This document shows, one piece after another, positions 32,692-41,450 of a stretch of 64,000 nt of DNA (position 1 is its first letter; each line of letters opens with the position of its first letter). The position numbers and the translations under genes are program-made. This DNA is from Zafaria ginkgonis (GTDB taxonomy: Bacteria > Actinomycetota > Actinomycetes > Actinomycetales > Micrococcaceae), in contig NZ_BAABEO010000015.1 in NCBI RefSeq assembly GCF_039540195.1, forward strand, positions 1 to 64,000, read 5' to 3'. Below the pieces are notes generated by a model that made no database searches, was not told the origin of the DNA, and saw nothing but the letters and a program-made list of their open reading frames with translations.

Positions 32692-34986
32692 TCACTCCTC
32701 GGCGGCGGGCTCCAGCCGAACGACGACGCCCTTGAAGGTCGGCTGGTTGCTGATCTCCGCCACGCTGTCCAAGGGCACCAAGACGTTGGTCTCCGGATAG
32801 TACGCGGCGGCACAGCCCAGCGCCGTCGGGTAGGGAACCGTCCGGAAACCTTCCGCGCGGCGCTCCAGGCCGTCCCCCCACACGCTGACCAGGTCCACGA
32901 GCTGCCCTTCGGCCAGCGCGAGCCGGGAGAGGTCCTGGGGGTTCACCAGAACCACGCGGCGGCTGCCGTGGATGCCCCGATAGCGGTCGTTGTCGGTGTA
33001 GGGGATCGTGTTCCACTGGTCATGGGAGCGCAGCGTCTGCAGCACCAGGTGTCCCTCGGGAGCCTCCGACATCTGCCAGGCGTTGCAGGTAAACAGCGCC
33101 TTCTCGGTCCGGGTGTGAAACACGCCTTCGTTGACCGGATTGGGCAGCCTGATGCCGCCCGGGCGGACCACCCGCCGGTTGAAGTGCTGGAAACCCGGGA
33201 TGACATTGGAGATCCGGTCGCGGATCAGCCCGTAGTCGCCTTCGAACTGGTCCCATGGGATGTCAGCCTCGCCGTCGAGGGTGAGGCGTGCGAGCCGGCA
33301 GATGATGGCGACCTCGCTGAGCAAGGTCCTGGAAGCCGGTTCCAGGCGTCCCTGGGTGGTGTGGACCTCGCTCATGGAGTCCTCCACGGTGACGAACTGC
33401 TCGCCGGTGACTTGGATGTCCCGTTCGGTGCGGCCCAGGGCCGGCAGGATGAGCGCGGTTCGGCCGCAGACCGTGTGGGACCTGTTGAGCTTGGTGGAGA
33501 TGTGCGCGGTGAGGCTGCACCGCCGCATGGCGTCCTCGGTGACCTCGCTGTCCGGGGTGGCCCGGACGAAGTTGCCCGCCGCGCCGACGAAGACCTTGAT
33601 GCGGCCGTCGCGCATGCCCCTGATCGCGTTCACCGCGTCGACTCCGTGGGCGCGGGGCGGCTCGAAGCCGAACTCCTTCCGCAGCCCGTCCAGGAACGAG
33701 TCCGGCATCCGCTCCCAGACCCCCATCGTCCGGTCACCCTGGACGTTGCTGTGTCCACGCACCGGGCAGGCCCCGGCTCCGGGCTTGCTGAGGTTTCCGC
33801 GCAGCAGCAGGAAATTCACGATCTCCCGGACGGTGGGGACCGCGTGCCGATGCTGCGTCACTCCCATGGCCCAACAGACGATGACGCGTTCGCTGCGCAT
33901 GACGTCGTCCGCGGCCTGTTCGATTTCCTCCCGGGCCAGCCCGGTCGCGGCAAGGATGTCTTCCCAGGCGATCGTTCGGGCGTGCCGGGAGAACTCCTCG
34001 AACCCGCTCGTGTTGGAGCGGATGAAGTCGTGGTCGAGCACGGCGCCCGGCCGGACGTCCTCGGCTTCCAGCAGGAGCCGGTTCATGCCCTGGAAGAGCG
34101 CAAGGTCGCCGCCGCTGCGGATCTGGAGGAACCGGTCGGCGATCTGGACCCCGCGCCCGACGATCCCGCGGGGCTTCTGCGGGTTCTTGAACCGCATCAG
34201 TCCGGCCTCCGGCAAGGGGTTCACTGCGATGACGCGGGCACCGTTGTGCTTCGCCTCCTCGAGCGCGGAGAGTTGGCGCGGGTGGTTGGTGCCGGGGTTT
34301 TGCCCCACCAGGAAAATCAGGTCGGCGTGGTAGATGTCCTCCAGGCTCACCGTGCCCTTGCCGGTGCCCAAGGTCTCGGCCAGCGCGAATCCGCTGGACT
34401 CGTGGCACAGGTTGCTGCAGTCGGGCAGGTTGTTGGTGCCGAAGGCCCTGGCAAAGAGCTGAAGGAGGAAGGCGGCCTCGTTGCTGACCCGGCCCGAGGT
34501 ATAGAAGGCCGCCTCATCCGGCGAGTCCAGCCCCTTCAGCTCCCCGGCCAGCAGCCCCAGGGCATCGGGCCAGCTGATCGGCTCGTAGTGGTCCGAATCG
34601 GGCCGCTTGACCATCGGCTCGGTGAGCCTTCCCTGCTGGTTGAGCCACAGGTCGGACCGCTGATTCAGGTCGGAGACCGAATACCTGCGAAAGAAGTCGG
34701 AGGTGATGCGTCGCGAGGTGGCCTCGTCGTTGATGTGCTTGGCGCCGTTCTCGCAGTACTCGTTCAGCTGCCGGTGCCCGGGAGACGGATCGGCCCAGGC
34801 GCAGCCGGGGCAATCGATTCCGTTCACCTGGTTTATGGACAGCAGCGTCGTTCCCACCCGCGACACCGACGTTTGGTCCAGGGAGTACTCCAAGGCATGG
34901 GTTACCGCCGGCACCCCCGCGGCCCATTCCTTGGGCTTGGTCACGGTGAGCCGTTCGTCCGGTTCTTCGCTTGCAGGGTTCTTCAT
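32692..34986 (-). CDS. FdhF/YdeP-family molybdopterin oxidoreductase
   Basis: This 764-residue cytosolic molybdoprotein belongs to the YdeP branch of formate-dehydrogenase-like enzymes. It has the branch's N-terminal GIDCPGCAWADP (Cys59, Cys62), LPDCSNLCHESSG, FLVGQNPGTNHPR and GACPVRGHSNVQGDRT molybdopterin motifs, plus a C-terminal MopB domain. Physiological substrates of YdeP proteins are not well defined; in enterics it is linked to acid resistance. The SRPBCC gene lies 41 bases upstream on the same strand. Confidence 0.88.
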   Translation of the reverse strand: MKNPASEEPDERLTVTKPKEWAAGVPAVTHALEYSLDQTSVSRVGTTLLSINQVNGIDCPGCAWADPSPGHRQLNEYCENGAKHINDEATSRRITSDFFRRYSVSDLNQRSDLWLNQQGRLTEPMVKRPDSDHYEPISWPDALGLLAGELKGLDSPDEAAFYTSGRVSNEAAFLLQLFARAFGTNNLPDCSNLCHESSGFALAETLGTGKGTVSLEDIYHADLIFLVGQNPGTNHPRQLSALEEAKHNGARVIAVNPLPEAGLMRFKNPQKPRGIVGRGVQIADRFLQIRSGGDLALFQGMNRLLLEAEDVRPGAVLDHDFIRSNTSGFEEFSRHARTIAWEDILAATGLAREEIEQAADDVMRSERVIVCWAMGVTQHRHAVPTVREIVNFLLLRGNLSKPGAGACPVRGHSNVQGDRTMGVWERMPDSFLDGLRKEFGFEPPRAHGVDAVNAIRGMRDGRIKVFVGAAGNFVRATPDSEVTEDAMRRCSLTAHISTKLNRSHTVCGRTALILPALGRTERDIQVTGEQFVTVEDSMSEVHTTQGRLEPASRTLLSEVAIICRLARLTLDGEADIPWDQFEGDYGLIRDRISNVIPGFQHFNRRVVRPGGIRLPNPVNEGVFHTRTEKALFTCNAWQMSEAPEGHLVLQTLRSHDQWNTIPYTDNDRYRGIHGSRRVVLVNPQDLSRLALAEGQLVDLVSVWGDGLERRAEGFRTVPYPTALGCAAAYYPETNVLVPLDSVAEISNQPTFKGVVVRLEPAAEE

Positions 34987-35027
34987 CAGGCGCGTCCCTC
35001 GCTCCAGGGTTATCAGGCAGGCCAGCG

Positions 35028-35543
35028 TTATCCGACGGGCCACTGGGGGACCCGGCTTCTGGCCGGGTCCGGTTGCGCGGGATAGACGTGGCCGTTGCGG
35101 ATGCTGCCGCGCCAGGCCCCGCCCTCTTGTCCCACACTCTCGATGAATTCTTTGAAGTGGCCGAGTTCGGCTTGGACCACACGGCGGGTGAGCCCCGGGA
35201 TCCGGGCGATGAGGCCCGCGCCGTTTGCGCTGAACTGCATACGTACAACGAGCTCGGTGCGGTCCGGGGCCGTCGCGCGGAACGAGACCTTGCCCTGGTG
35301 CATAAAACGCCGGTCGAGGCTCCGCCATGCCACGTGGGAATCGGGCACCTGTTCCACGATCTCCACGTCGAACTCGTGCCGCAGCGGGCCGCGTCCTATC
35401 ACCCAACGGGTGAGGTTGGGGCGAATCTGGTCGACGTCCTTCACCACGGTCATGAACCGCGGGAAGCTCTCGAACTGCGTCCACTGGTTGTAGGCGGTGT
35501 GCACCGACACCGCGAGTTCGATCGTCTCTTCAACAGTATTCAT
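35028..35543 (-). CDS. SRPBCC/polyketide-cyclase-type protein
   Basis: The 171-residue protein has the START/Bet v1-like helix-grip pattern: VHTAYNQWTQFESFPRFM, then TRWVIGRGPLRHEFDVEIVEQVPD and VAWRS. This is the coenzyme Q-binding/cyclase-dehydrase branch, which binds hydrophobic ligands. It probably shares a message with the molybdoprotein downstream. The tail after residue 145 is Pro/Arg-rich and variable. Confidence 0.8.
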   Translation of the reverse strand: MNTVEETIELAVSVHTAYNQWTQFESFPRFMTVVKDVDQIRPNLTRWVIGRGPLRHEFDVEIVEQVPDSHVAWRSLDRRFMHQGKVSFRATAPDRTELVVRMQFSANGAGLIARIPGLTRRVVQAELGHFKEFIESVGQEGGAWRGSIRNGHVYPAQPDPARSRVPQWPVG

Positions 35544-35704
35544 GACCGCCCCGATCGAAGCCCCGGAGCCCGTTACTTGCCCCGCCTGTCCTTGCGCCGC
35601 GGCGGAGAATCCCACTCCCACTAGCGGCTTTCCGCATACGCCCACCAAGCGCCATGGTCCCCAGTATGACCGGCTCATTTGCCCAGTCAAGGCTCGGCAC
35701 AGGA

Positions 35705-35750
35705 GGCCGCAGCCCTTGCGGGGAAAGTCCCACCGGGAGGGGCTGCGGCC
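35705..35750 (+). promoter_or_regulatory. Strong hairpin in the thioesterase upstream region
   Basis: GGCCGCAGCCC (35705-35715) pairs perfectly with GGGCTGCGGCC (35740-35750), enclosing a 24-base GC-rich loop. It lies 66 bases ahead of the thioesterase ATG, in a 273-base region otherwise without a gene. It may be a 5' leader structure or a terminator against antisense transcription. Confidence 0.4.
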
Positions 35751-35816
35751 GGTTGCCGGCGGCGGGCCGCAGCACCAATCCCCCACCCGGGTCCAGGAGG
35801 CCGCTACTGTCTGTTC

Positions 35817-36254
35817 ATGGCACGCGACAACGACATCACTTTCCACACCCGCAAATGGGTCCGCCCCGAGGACCTGAACGCCAACGGGACGCTCTTCGGC
35901 GGTTCGCTGCTGCGCTGGATCGACGAAGAAGCGGCGATCTACGCGATCATCCAACTCGGCAACGGCAACGCGGTCACCAAGTACATGTCGGAGATCAACT
36001 TCGTGTCCTCGGCGCAGCAGGGCGACCTGATCGAGATGGGCCTGAGGGCCACGGCGTTCGGCCGGACCTCGCTGACCATGCGCGCCGAGGTGCGCAACAT
36101 GTTCACGCGCCAGTCCATCCTGACCATCGAGAAGATCGTCTTCGTCAACCTGGGCGAGGACGGAGTCCCGGCCCCGCACGGCTACACGGAGATCACATAC
36201 GACCGCGACCGGGTGCCGCGCGAGCATCTCCCCCGCACCCAAAACGACGCATAA
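35817..36254 (+). CDS. Hotdog-fold acyl-CoA thioesterase
   Basis: The 145-residue protein matches YciA/BACH-type acyl-CoA thioesterases: NANGTLFGGSLLRWIDEEAAIYA contains the catalytic Asp helix, followed by VTKYMSEINFVSSAQQGDLIEM. These hydrolyse acyl-CoAs of various lengths. It starts at ATG 35817 and is followed by the iron-regulated unit after a promoter, so it is probably a separate transcript. Confidence 0.88.
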   Translation: MARDNDITFHTRKWVRPEDLNANGTLFGGSLLRWIDEEAAIYAIIQLGNGNAVTKYMSEINFVSSAQQGDLIEMGLRATAFGRTSLTMRAEVRNMFTRQSILTIEKIVFVNLGEDGVPAPHGYTEITYDRDRVPREHLPRTQNDA

Positions 36255-36305
36255 GGTAGGCCATAGCGCCGCGGCCGCGCAATAGGTGACATCTGAATCG
36301 CGAAA

Positions 36306-36324
36306 TTAGGCAAGCCTGAGCTAA
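36306..36324 (+). promoter_or_regulatory. DtxR/IdeR-type iron box
   Basis: TTAGGCAAGCCTGAGCTAA is a 19-bp imperfect palindrome matching the DtxR/IdeR consensus TTAGGTTAGGCTAACCTAA at 14 positions, including all outer positions. It ends 9 bases before the GTG of the siderophore ATPase, so iron-loaded repressor would cover the promoter or start site. Confidence 0.8.
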
Positions 36325-36333
36325 TGTTGGCCC

Positions 36334-37275
36334 GTGATCGATGAGAAGGCAGAATCCGGGCTCGCCGGAGACGACCTGGTGCTCCGCTACGGGAGCAGGG
36401 AGGTCGTCCACGGGGCGGGCGTGCGCCTGGAACCGGGACGCGTCGTGGCGCTGGTCGGGCCGAACGGCAGCGGCAAGTCCACCCTGCTCCGCGCCTTGGC
36501 GCGCCTGCACGACGTCGCGGACGGGACCCTGACGGTCCACAACGCCTCCGGTGGGGACCACGACGCGCTGCTGATGAAGCGCACCGACTTCGCCAAGCAC
36601 GTCACCCTGCTCTCGCAAAGCCGCGACGTCCCCCACGGGCTGAGCGTGCGCGACGTCGTCGAGTTCGGACGCCACCCCTACCGGGGACGCTGGCGCGCCG
36701 CGGATCCGGACGGGCCTGCGGCCGTGGAGCGGGCGATGCTCCTGACCGGCGTCGCGGACCTGGCCGATCGGGGCGTCCACGAACTCTCCGGCGGCCAGCT
36801 GCAGCGGGTGTGGTTTGCCAGCTGCCTGGCCCAGGACACCTCCGTCCTGCTGCTCGACGAGCCGACCAACCACTTGGACCTGCGGTACAAGATCGAGCTC
36901 CTGGACCTGGTGCACGAGCTCGCCCGCGAGCACGGGGTCGCCGTCGGCCTGGTGCTGCACGACCTCGACGAGGCCGCCGCCGTCGCCGACCACGTCGTCG
37001 TGCTCTGCGAGGGCCGCGTCGTCGCGGCCGGGCCCGCCCACGAGGCCCTCGAGGCCGGGCTGCTCAGCGAGGTCTACCGCATCCCCATCGTCACCGACAT
37101 CGACCCGCTCACCGGCCTGCTGCGCACGCGTGCCGTCGGCCGGCACGCCCAGCCGGCCAAGAGCCCATCCGCCACGGTCCATTCCGGCCCAGCCCAATCC
37201 GGCCCAGCCCACTCCGCCAAGGCGCGCCCCGTCCAGGCCCACCCGGTCCACCCCCTACCGGCCCAAGCCAGCTAG
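36334..37275 (+). CDS. Iron-siderophore ABC transporter ATP-binding protein, FepC-like
   Basis: The 313-residue ATPase has Walker A GPNGSGKST, Q-loop LLSQSRDVPHGLSVRDVV, signature ELSGGQLQR, Walker B LLLDEPTNHLD and H-loop LVLHDLDEA, all typical of FecE/FepC proteins. The GTG start lies right behind the iron box. Residues after about 265 form a Ser/Ala/Pro/His-rich tail not found in the family, encoded by C-rich repetitive DNA. It is first in the importer operon with the binding protein and fused permease. Confidence 0.9.
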   Translation: MIDEKAESGLAGDDLVLRYGSREVVHGAGVRLEPGRVVALVGPNGSGKSTLLRALARLHDVADGTLTVHNASGGDHDALLMKRTDFAKHVTLLSQSRDVPHGLSVRDVVEFGRHPYRGRWRAADPDGPAAVERAMLLTGVADLADRGVHELSGGQLQRVWFASCLAQDTSVLLLDEPTNHLDLRYKIELLDLVHELAREHGVAVGLVLHDLDEAAAVADHVVVLCEGRVVAAGPAHEALEAGLLSEVYRIPIVTDIDPLTGLLRTRAVGRHAQPAKSPSATVHSGPAQSGPAHSAKARPVQAHPVHPLPAQAS

Positions 37276-37376
37276 CCCGCCCAGGCCACCCCAACCGGCC
37301 TGGATCAAACCTCTAGGCCCAACCCTGCCTAGGCCCCGCCCTGTCTAGTCCCAACCCTGTCTGGGCCCCACCCGCC
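37183..37376 (+). repeat. C-rich tandem repeats at the end of and after the FepC-like gene
   Basis: Two tandem 15-base units (TCCGGCCCAGCCCAA/C, 37183-37212) lie inside the ATPase tail. After its stop, four tandem 16-base units follow (37313-37328, 37329-37344, 37345-37360, 37361-37376) with consensus CTAGGCCCMACCCTGT. CTAG is otherwise rare in such DNA. The array fills most of the gap before the binding-protein gene. Confidence 0.75.
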
Positions 37377-37423
37377 TACGCCTGCTCCACCCACACCCAC
37401 TTTCGGAAGGACCCCTGAGAACC

Positions 37424-38392
37424 ATGAAGACCCACCTCTCCCTGGCCGCCGCGGCTGCCGCCGCAGCGCTGTTGCTCACCGGCTGCGGCACCACCGAGGC
37501 ACCCGCCGCCTCCGAATCCTCGACCGCCGCCGAGGCGATCACGGTCACCGACGCGCGCGGCAAAGAGGTCAAGCTCGACGGCCCCGCCACCCGCGTGGTC
37601 GGCACCGAATGGAACGCCGTCGAGAACCTCGTGACCCTGGGCGTCATGCCCGTGGGCGTGGCCGACGTGGAGGGCTACTCCGCCTGGGTGACCGCCGGCG
37701 CCCTCGACGACTCCGTCACCGACATCGGCACCCGCGGGGAGCCGAGCTTCGAGACGGTCGCTACCCTCGACGCTGACCTGATCATTGCGACGACGGACCT
37801 GCCCGAGGCCGCCGTGACCCAGTTGGAGGAGCTCGCGCCGGTCGTCGTCGTGGAGTCCGCGAACGCGAAGGGCCAGATCGCGCAGGCCGAGGAGAACCTC
37901 AACCTGATCGCCGAGGCCACCGGCACCGAGGAGAAGGCCACCGAGGCCATCGCCGCGTTCGACGCCGCGGTCGCCAAGGGCAAGGCCGCCCTCGAGGAGG
38001 CCGGGCTCGCCGGCAAGCGCGTGGCGTTCGCCGACGGGTGGGTGGCCGACGGGAAGGTCTCGATCCGCCCCTTCGTTGAAGGCGCGCTCCTGACGGACAT
38101 CAACACCGAGCTCGGACTCGTCTCCCCGTGGGAGATGGAGGGCGACGCGGCCTACGGCCTGGCCAGCACCGACGTCGAGGGCCTGACCGCCGTGGACGCC
38201 GAGCACTTCGTCTACATCACCAACGGGGCCGATGACTTCACCAAGTCCCTGACCGACAACTCCGTCTGGAAGTCGCTGCCCTTCGTGGAGTCCGGCAACG
38301 TGCACCGCCTCGCGGACGGCATCTGGATGTTCGGCGGCCCCGCCTCGATGACCCAGTACGTGGACGCCATCGTCCAGTCGCTGACCGCGTAA
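37424..38392 (+). CDS. Iron-siderophore binding lipoprotein
   Basis: The 322-residue protein has a signal peptide with lipobox LLTGC and the FecB/TroA-like periplasmic-binding fold: VTDARGKEVKLDGPATRVVGTEWNAVENLVTLGV, DADLIIATTD and DAEHFVYI. It should be anchored to the outer face of the membrane and deliver ferric siderophore to the fused permease. AAGGA precedes the ATG. It follows the ATPase after the repeat array. Confidence 0.92.
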   Translation: MKTHLSLAAAAAAAALLLTGCGTTEAPAASESSTAAEAITVTDARGKEVKLDGPATRVVGTEWNAVENLVTLGVMPVGVADVEGYSAWVTAGALDDSVTDIGTRGEPSFETVATLDADLIIATTDLPEAAVTQLEELAPVVVVESANAKGQIAQAEENLNLIAEATGTEEKATEAIAAFDAAVAKGKAALEEAGLAGKRVAFADGWVADGKVSIRPFVEGALLTDINTELGLVSPWEMEGDAAYGLASTDVEGLTAVDAEHFVYITNGADDFTKSLTDNSVWKSLPFVESGNVHRLADGIWMFGGPASMTQYVDAIVQSLTA

Positions 38393-38407
38393 GCGGATCG
38401 GCCCCGC

Positions 38408-40516
38408 GTGAGCGACACCGCGACAAAAGCGGGTCCGGACGCCCGGACCGTCCCGGCACCGGCGACCGCCATCTGGCGGCCCGGGGTCGGGACGGTCTGT
38501 GCCTGCGTGCTGGCCCTGCTCGCCCTCCTGTCCCTGGTCCACCTCACCCAGGGCACCGCCGCCGTGGGCCCGCGTGAACTGCTGGGCCTGCTGGCCGGCA
38601 CCGGAACGGACCAGCAGACCGCAGTGCTGCTGGATTCGCGCATTCCGCGGCTTTTCGCCGGAGCCCTCGTGGGCCTGGCCCTCGGCATGGCGGGGGCGGC
38701 CCTGCAATCGGCCACCCGCAACGTGCTCGCCTCGCCGGACACGCTCGCGGTCAACGCCGGCGCCCACCTCGCGATCGTCGCGACCGCCGCGCTCGGGCTC
38801 AGCCTGCCCTCGCTGCTCTCCGGCGGGCTCGCCTTCATCGGCGGACTCGCCGCCGCCTCGCTGGTCCTGGCGCTCTCCGGCGGCGGCGCCAACGGGAACG
38901 GAGGGCCCATTCGGCTGGTGCTCGCCGGCACGGCCCTTGCGCTCGGGCTCGCCTCCGTCACCTCCGCCCTGCTGCTGCTCTTCAGCCAGGAAACCACCGG
39001 GCTGTTCGCTTGGGGCAGCGGCAGCATCGCCGTCACCGACATGGGCAAACTGGCCGAGTTCGCTCCGGTGATCCTGCTCGCGGCCACCGGCCTGCTCCTG
39101 AGCGCACGCCGCCTGGACCTGCTGGGCCTGGGGGACGATGCCTCGCGCCTGGCCGGCGCCGACCCGCGCGTCGCCCGCGTGACCGCCTTCGTGCTGGCCG
39201 TGCTGCTCTCGGCCTGCGCGGTGACCATCGCCGGCCCGATCGGCTTCGTGGGCCTCTGCGCCCCGGCGATCGTGCGGCTGCTGGCCCCGCGTGTCCGGGG
39301 ACTGGCCCGGCACCGCGCCCTGCTTCCGATCTCCGGACTGCTGGGCGCCGTTGTGGTCATCGGGTCCGACGTCGTCGTCCGCGTCGTCCTGGGCGCCAGC
39401 GCCGGCGTCGAAATCCCCACCGGTTCCGTCACCACCGTGTTCGGCGCGATCTTCCTGGTGCTGCTGGCCGTGCGCATGACCGACGCCGGCCTCAGCTCCG
39501 CCGGTGACGCCCTCTCCCGCCTGCGCTCGCGCGGCACCTTCATCACCGTCACCGCGGTCCTGGTGCTCGTGCTCGCCGGCCTGCTGGTCGCCGGCTCCCT
39601 GCTCGGCGACGCGAAACTGCTGCTCGGCGACGTGCTGAACTGGATCACCGGACAGTCCGGAAACCGGGTGACGGCCATTCTGGACACCCGCATGCCGCGC
39701 GTGGCCGCGGCACTGCTGGCCGGCGTGGCGCTGGCCCTGGCCGGGACGCTGGTCCAGGCCGTGTCGAGGAACCCGTTGGCGGAGCCCAGCATCCTTGGCG
39801 TCTCCGCCGGCGGAGGCCTGGCCGCAATCGTGGTCATCACCGCGGTGCCGATGGCGGGCGCGTGGCTTGTCACCGGGGCCGCTTTCACGGGAGCGGCGGT
39901 GACGGCGCTGCTGGTGTTCGGCCTCGCGCTGCGGGGCGGCCTGCAGCAGAACCGCCTGGTGCTGATAGGCATCGGCGTGTCCGCCGGCCTGACCGCCCTG
40001 GTGACCGTGGTGCTGACCACCACGGACCCCTACAACCAGACGAAGGCCCTCACGTGGCTGTCCGGATCCACCTACGGGCGCACCTTCCTTTCCGTGCTCC
40101 CGCTGGTCATCGTGCTGGCACTCTGCCTTCCCCTGCTGGCCACGTTCCGGCGCGACCTGGACCTGCTTACGGTCGACGACGACACGCCGCGCGTGCTGGG
40201 GATCTCCCTGGTTCGCACCCGCCTGCCGCTGCTGGCCGCCGCGGTGCTCCTCACCGCCGGAGCGGTTTCCTCCGTCGGGGTGATCGCCTTCGTTGGCCTG
40301 GTCGCCCCGCACGCCGCCCGCACGCTCGTGGGGTCCCGCCATACGCGGGTGCTGCCGGTCGCGGCGCTTTTGGGGGCGTCCGCGGTGGTGCTCGCGGATA
40401 CGATCGGACGCACCGTGATCGCCCCGGCACAGATCCCCGCCGGCATCATGACCGCCCTGGTCGGGACGCCCTACTTCATCTGGCTGCTCTGGCGTTCGCG
40501 GGCACGCCTGCGCTGA
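38408..40516 (+). CDS. Fused FecCD-type siderophore permease (two permease halves in one chain)
   Basis: This 702-residue membrane protein contains two homologous FecCD permease domains, about residues 20-355 and 375-702, each with roughly nine to ten helices. Domain 1 has IPRLFAGALVGLALGMAGAA and GFVGLCAPAIVRLL; domain 2 has MPRVAAALLAGVALALAGT and AFVGLVAPHAARTLVG. FhuB of enterics has the same fused form, whereas most actinobacterial importers use separate subunits. It starts with GTG 38408, 15 bases after the binding-protein stop. Confidence 0.93.
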   Translation: MSDTATKAGPDARTVPAPATAIWRPGVGTVCACVLALLALLSLVHLTQGTAAVGPRELLGLLAGTGTDQQTAVLLDSRIPRLFAGALVGLALGMAGAALQSATRNVLASPDTLAVNAGAHLAIVATAALGLSLPSLLSGGLAFIGGLAAASLVLALSGGGANGNGGPIRLVLAGTALALGLASVTSALLLLFSQETTGLFAWGSGSIAVTDMGKLAEFAPVILLAATGLLLSARRLDLLGLGDDASRLAGADPRVARVTAFVLAVLLSACAVTIAGPIGFVGLCAPAIVRLLAPRVRGLARHRALLPISGLLGAVVVIGSDVVVRVVLGASAGVEIPTGSVTTVFGAIFLVLLAVRMTDAGLSSAGDALSRLRSRGTFITVTAVLVLVLAGLLVAGSLLGDAKLLLGDVLNWITGQSGNRVTAILDTRMPRVAAALLAGVALALAGTLVQAVSRNPLAEPSILGVSAGGGLAAIVVITAVPMAGAWLVTGAAFTGAAVTALLVFGLALRGGLQQNRLVLIGIGVSAGLTALVTVVLTTTDPYNQTKALTWLSGSTYGRTFLSVLPLVIVLALCLPLLATFRRDLDLLTVDDDTPRVLGISLVRTRLPLLAAAVLLTAGAVSSVGVIAFVGLVAPHAARTLVGSRHTRVLPVAALLGASAVVLADTIGRTVIAPAQIPAGIMTALVGTPYFIWLLWRSRARLR

Positions 40517-40553
40517 CGGCTCCCGGCACAACACAACACTGCAGAGCACGCTG

Positions 40554-40580
40554 CCCTCCGGCCCCGAACGGGCCGGAGGG
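40554..40580. terminator. Bidirectional terminator between the iron importer and the IclR regulator
   Basis: CCCTCCGGCCC (40554-40564) pairs with GGGCCGGAGGG (40570-40580) around a 5-base loop. Flanking GCTG/TAGC can extend the stem. It sits between convergent genes. Confidence 0.85.
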
Positions 40581-40590
40581 TAGCGTCGTC

Positions 40591-41349
40591 CTATGCGGTG
40601 AAGGATTTCCTCAGTTCCTCGCCCACGGTGCGTGCCGCCGGGACCAGCACTCCCAGGACGGGCTCAAGCTGGAAGCCTTCGGAGGGGACGACGACGGCGA
40701 GGGAGGCGGCCGCCCGGCCGTAGGGGCCCCGCACGGGGACGGCGACCGCGGTCGAATCGTGGTGGACGTATCCGCGGGTGACGGCGTGGCCCTGTTGCCG
40801 GACCTGGGCAAGGCGGGCCATAAGCGCCGGGTTGCCTTCCTGGGGTTCCGAGGAATAGCGGGGGCGGGGCATCGCCAGGATCCGGTGCTGTTCTTCCGGG
40901 CTGGCGTCGGCGACCAGGACCAGGCCGCTGGAGGTTGCGTACCAGGGCATGCGTCCGCCCACCGCGGTGAAGTTGATGGCCGAGTTGGGGGCGGACAGCC
41001 GCTCCAGGTACAGGACCTCCGTTTCCTGCAGGATGCCCAGCTGGGCGTGCTGCTTCAGGCCGTCGCGCACCTGCTCAAGATGGGGCAGCGCGAGCTCCCG
41101 CAGGCCGAAGACGCCGGGGGCGCGGACCGCGATCTCCCACAGCCTGACCCCGAGAATGAGCTCGCGGCCTCGGCGCTCCAGCAGTCCCAGCTCCACGAGT
41201 TCGGCCACGATGCCATGGACGGTGGCGATGGGCATCGAGGTGCGGGCCGCGACCTGCGTCAGCGTGAGCTCGCTGCGCGAGGGTTCGAAGGCCTCCAGGA
41301 CGCGTACCGCCCGGGACATGGCCGACCTGCCATCGGATGATCTCGCCAT
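40591..41349 (-). CDS. IclR-family regulator of the P450 cluster
   Basis: The 252-residue regulator has an N-terminal winged helix (SRAVRVLEAFEPSRSELTLTQVAARTSMPIATVHGIVAEL) and a C-terminal effector domain (VGGRMPWYATSSGLVLVAD). IclR proteins of aromatic catabolism are often activators or repressors that bind the pathway substrate. ATG 41349 has GAGGGAAA upstream. It is divergent from the P450 gene, with an inverted repeat between them. Confidence 0.9.
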   Translation of the reverse strand: MARSSDGRSAMSRAVRVLEAFEPSRSELTLTQVAARTSMPIATVHGIVAELVELGLLERRGRELILGVRLWEIAVRAPGVFGLRELALPHLEQVRDGLKQHAQLGILQETEVLYLERLSAPNSAINFTAVGGRMPWYATSSGLVLVADASPEEQHRILAMPRPRYSSEPQEGNPALMARLAQVRQQGHAVTRGYVHHDSTAVAVPVRGPYGRAAASLAVVVPSEGFQLEPVLGVLVPAARTVGEELRKSFTA

Positions 41350-41413
41350 GCCGCTTTCCCTCTTCTTCGTTTGATGCGAATTCCCCGGCGGGGCGGGGGT
41401 GACCCACATCATA

Positions 41414-41443
41414 CTTTCGGAACAGCTCCCCTCCTTCCGAAAG
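41414..41443. promoter_or_regulatory. Inverted-repeat operator upstream of the P450 gene
   Basis: CTTTCGGAA (41414-41422) and TTCCGAAAG (41435-41443) are perfect 9-base inverted arms with a 12-base spacer. The right arm overlaps the ribosome site of the P450 gene. Position and symmetry suit the IclR-type regulator. Confidence 0.6.
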
Positions 41444-41450
41444 GCTCCAT

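Noticed and set aside
37376..40549. Very long open frame (over 1000 codons) on the minus strand opposite the siderophore operon
   Set aside because: It is a GC-rich shadow of three well-supported genes, with Gln/Gly/Arg/His-rich sequence and no domain.
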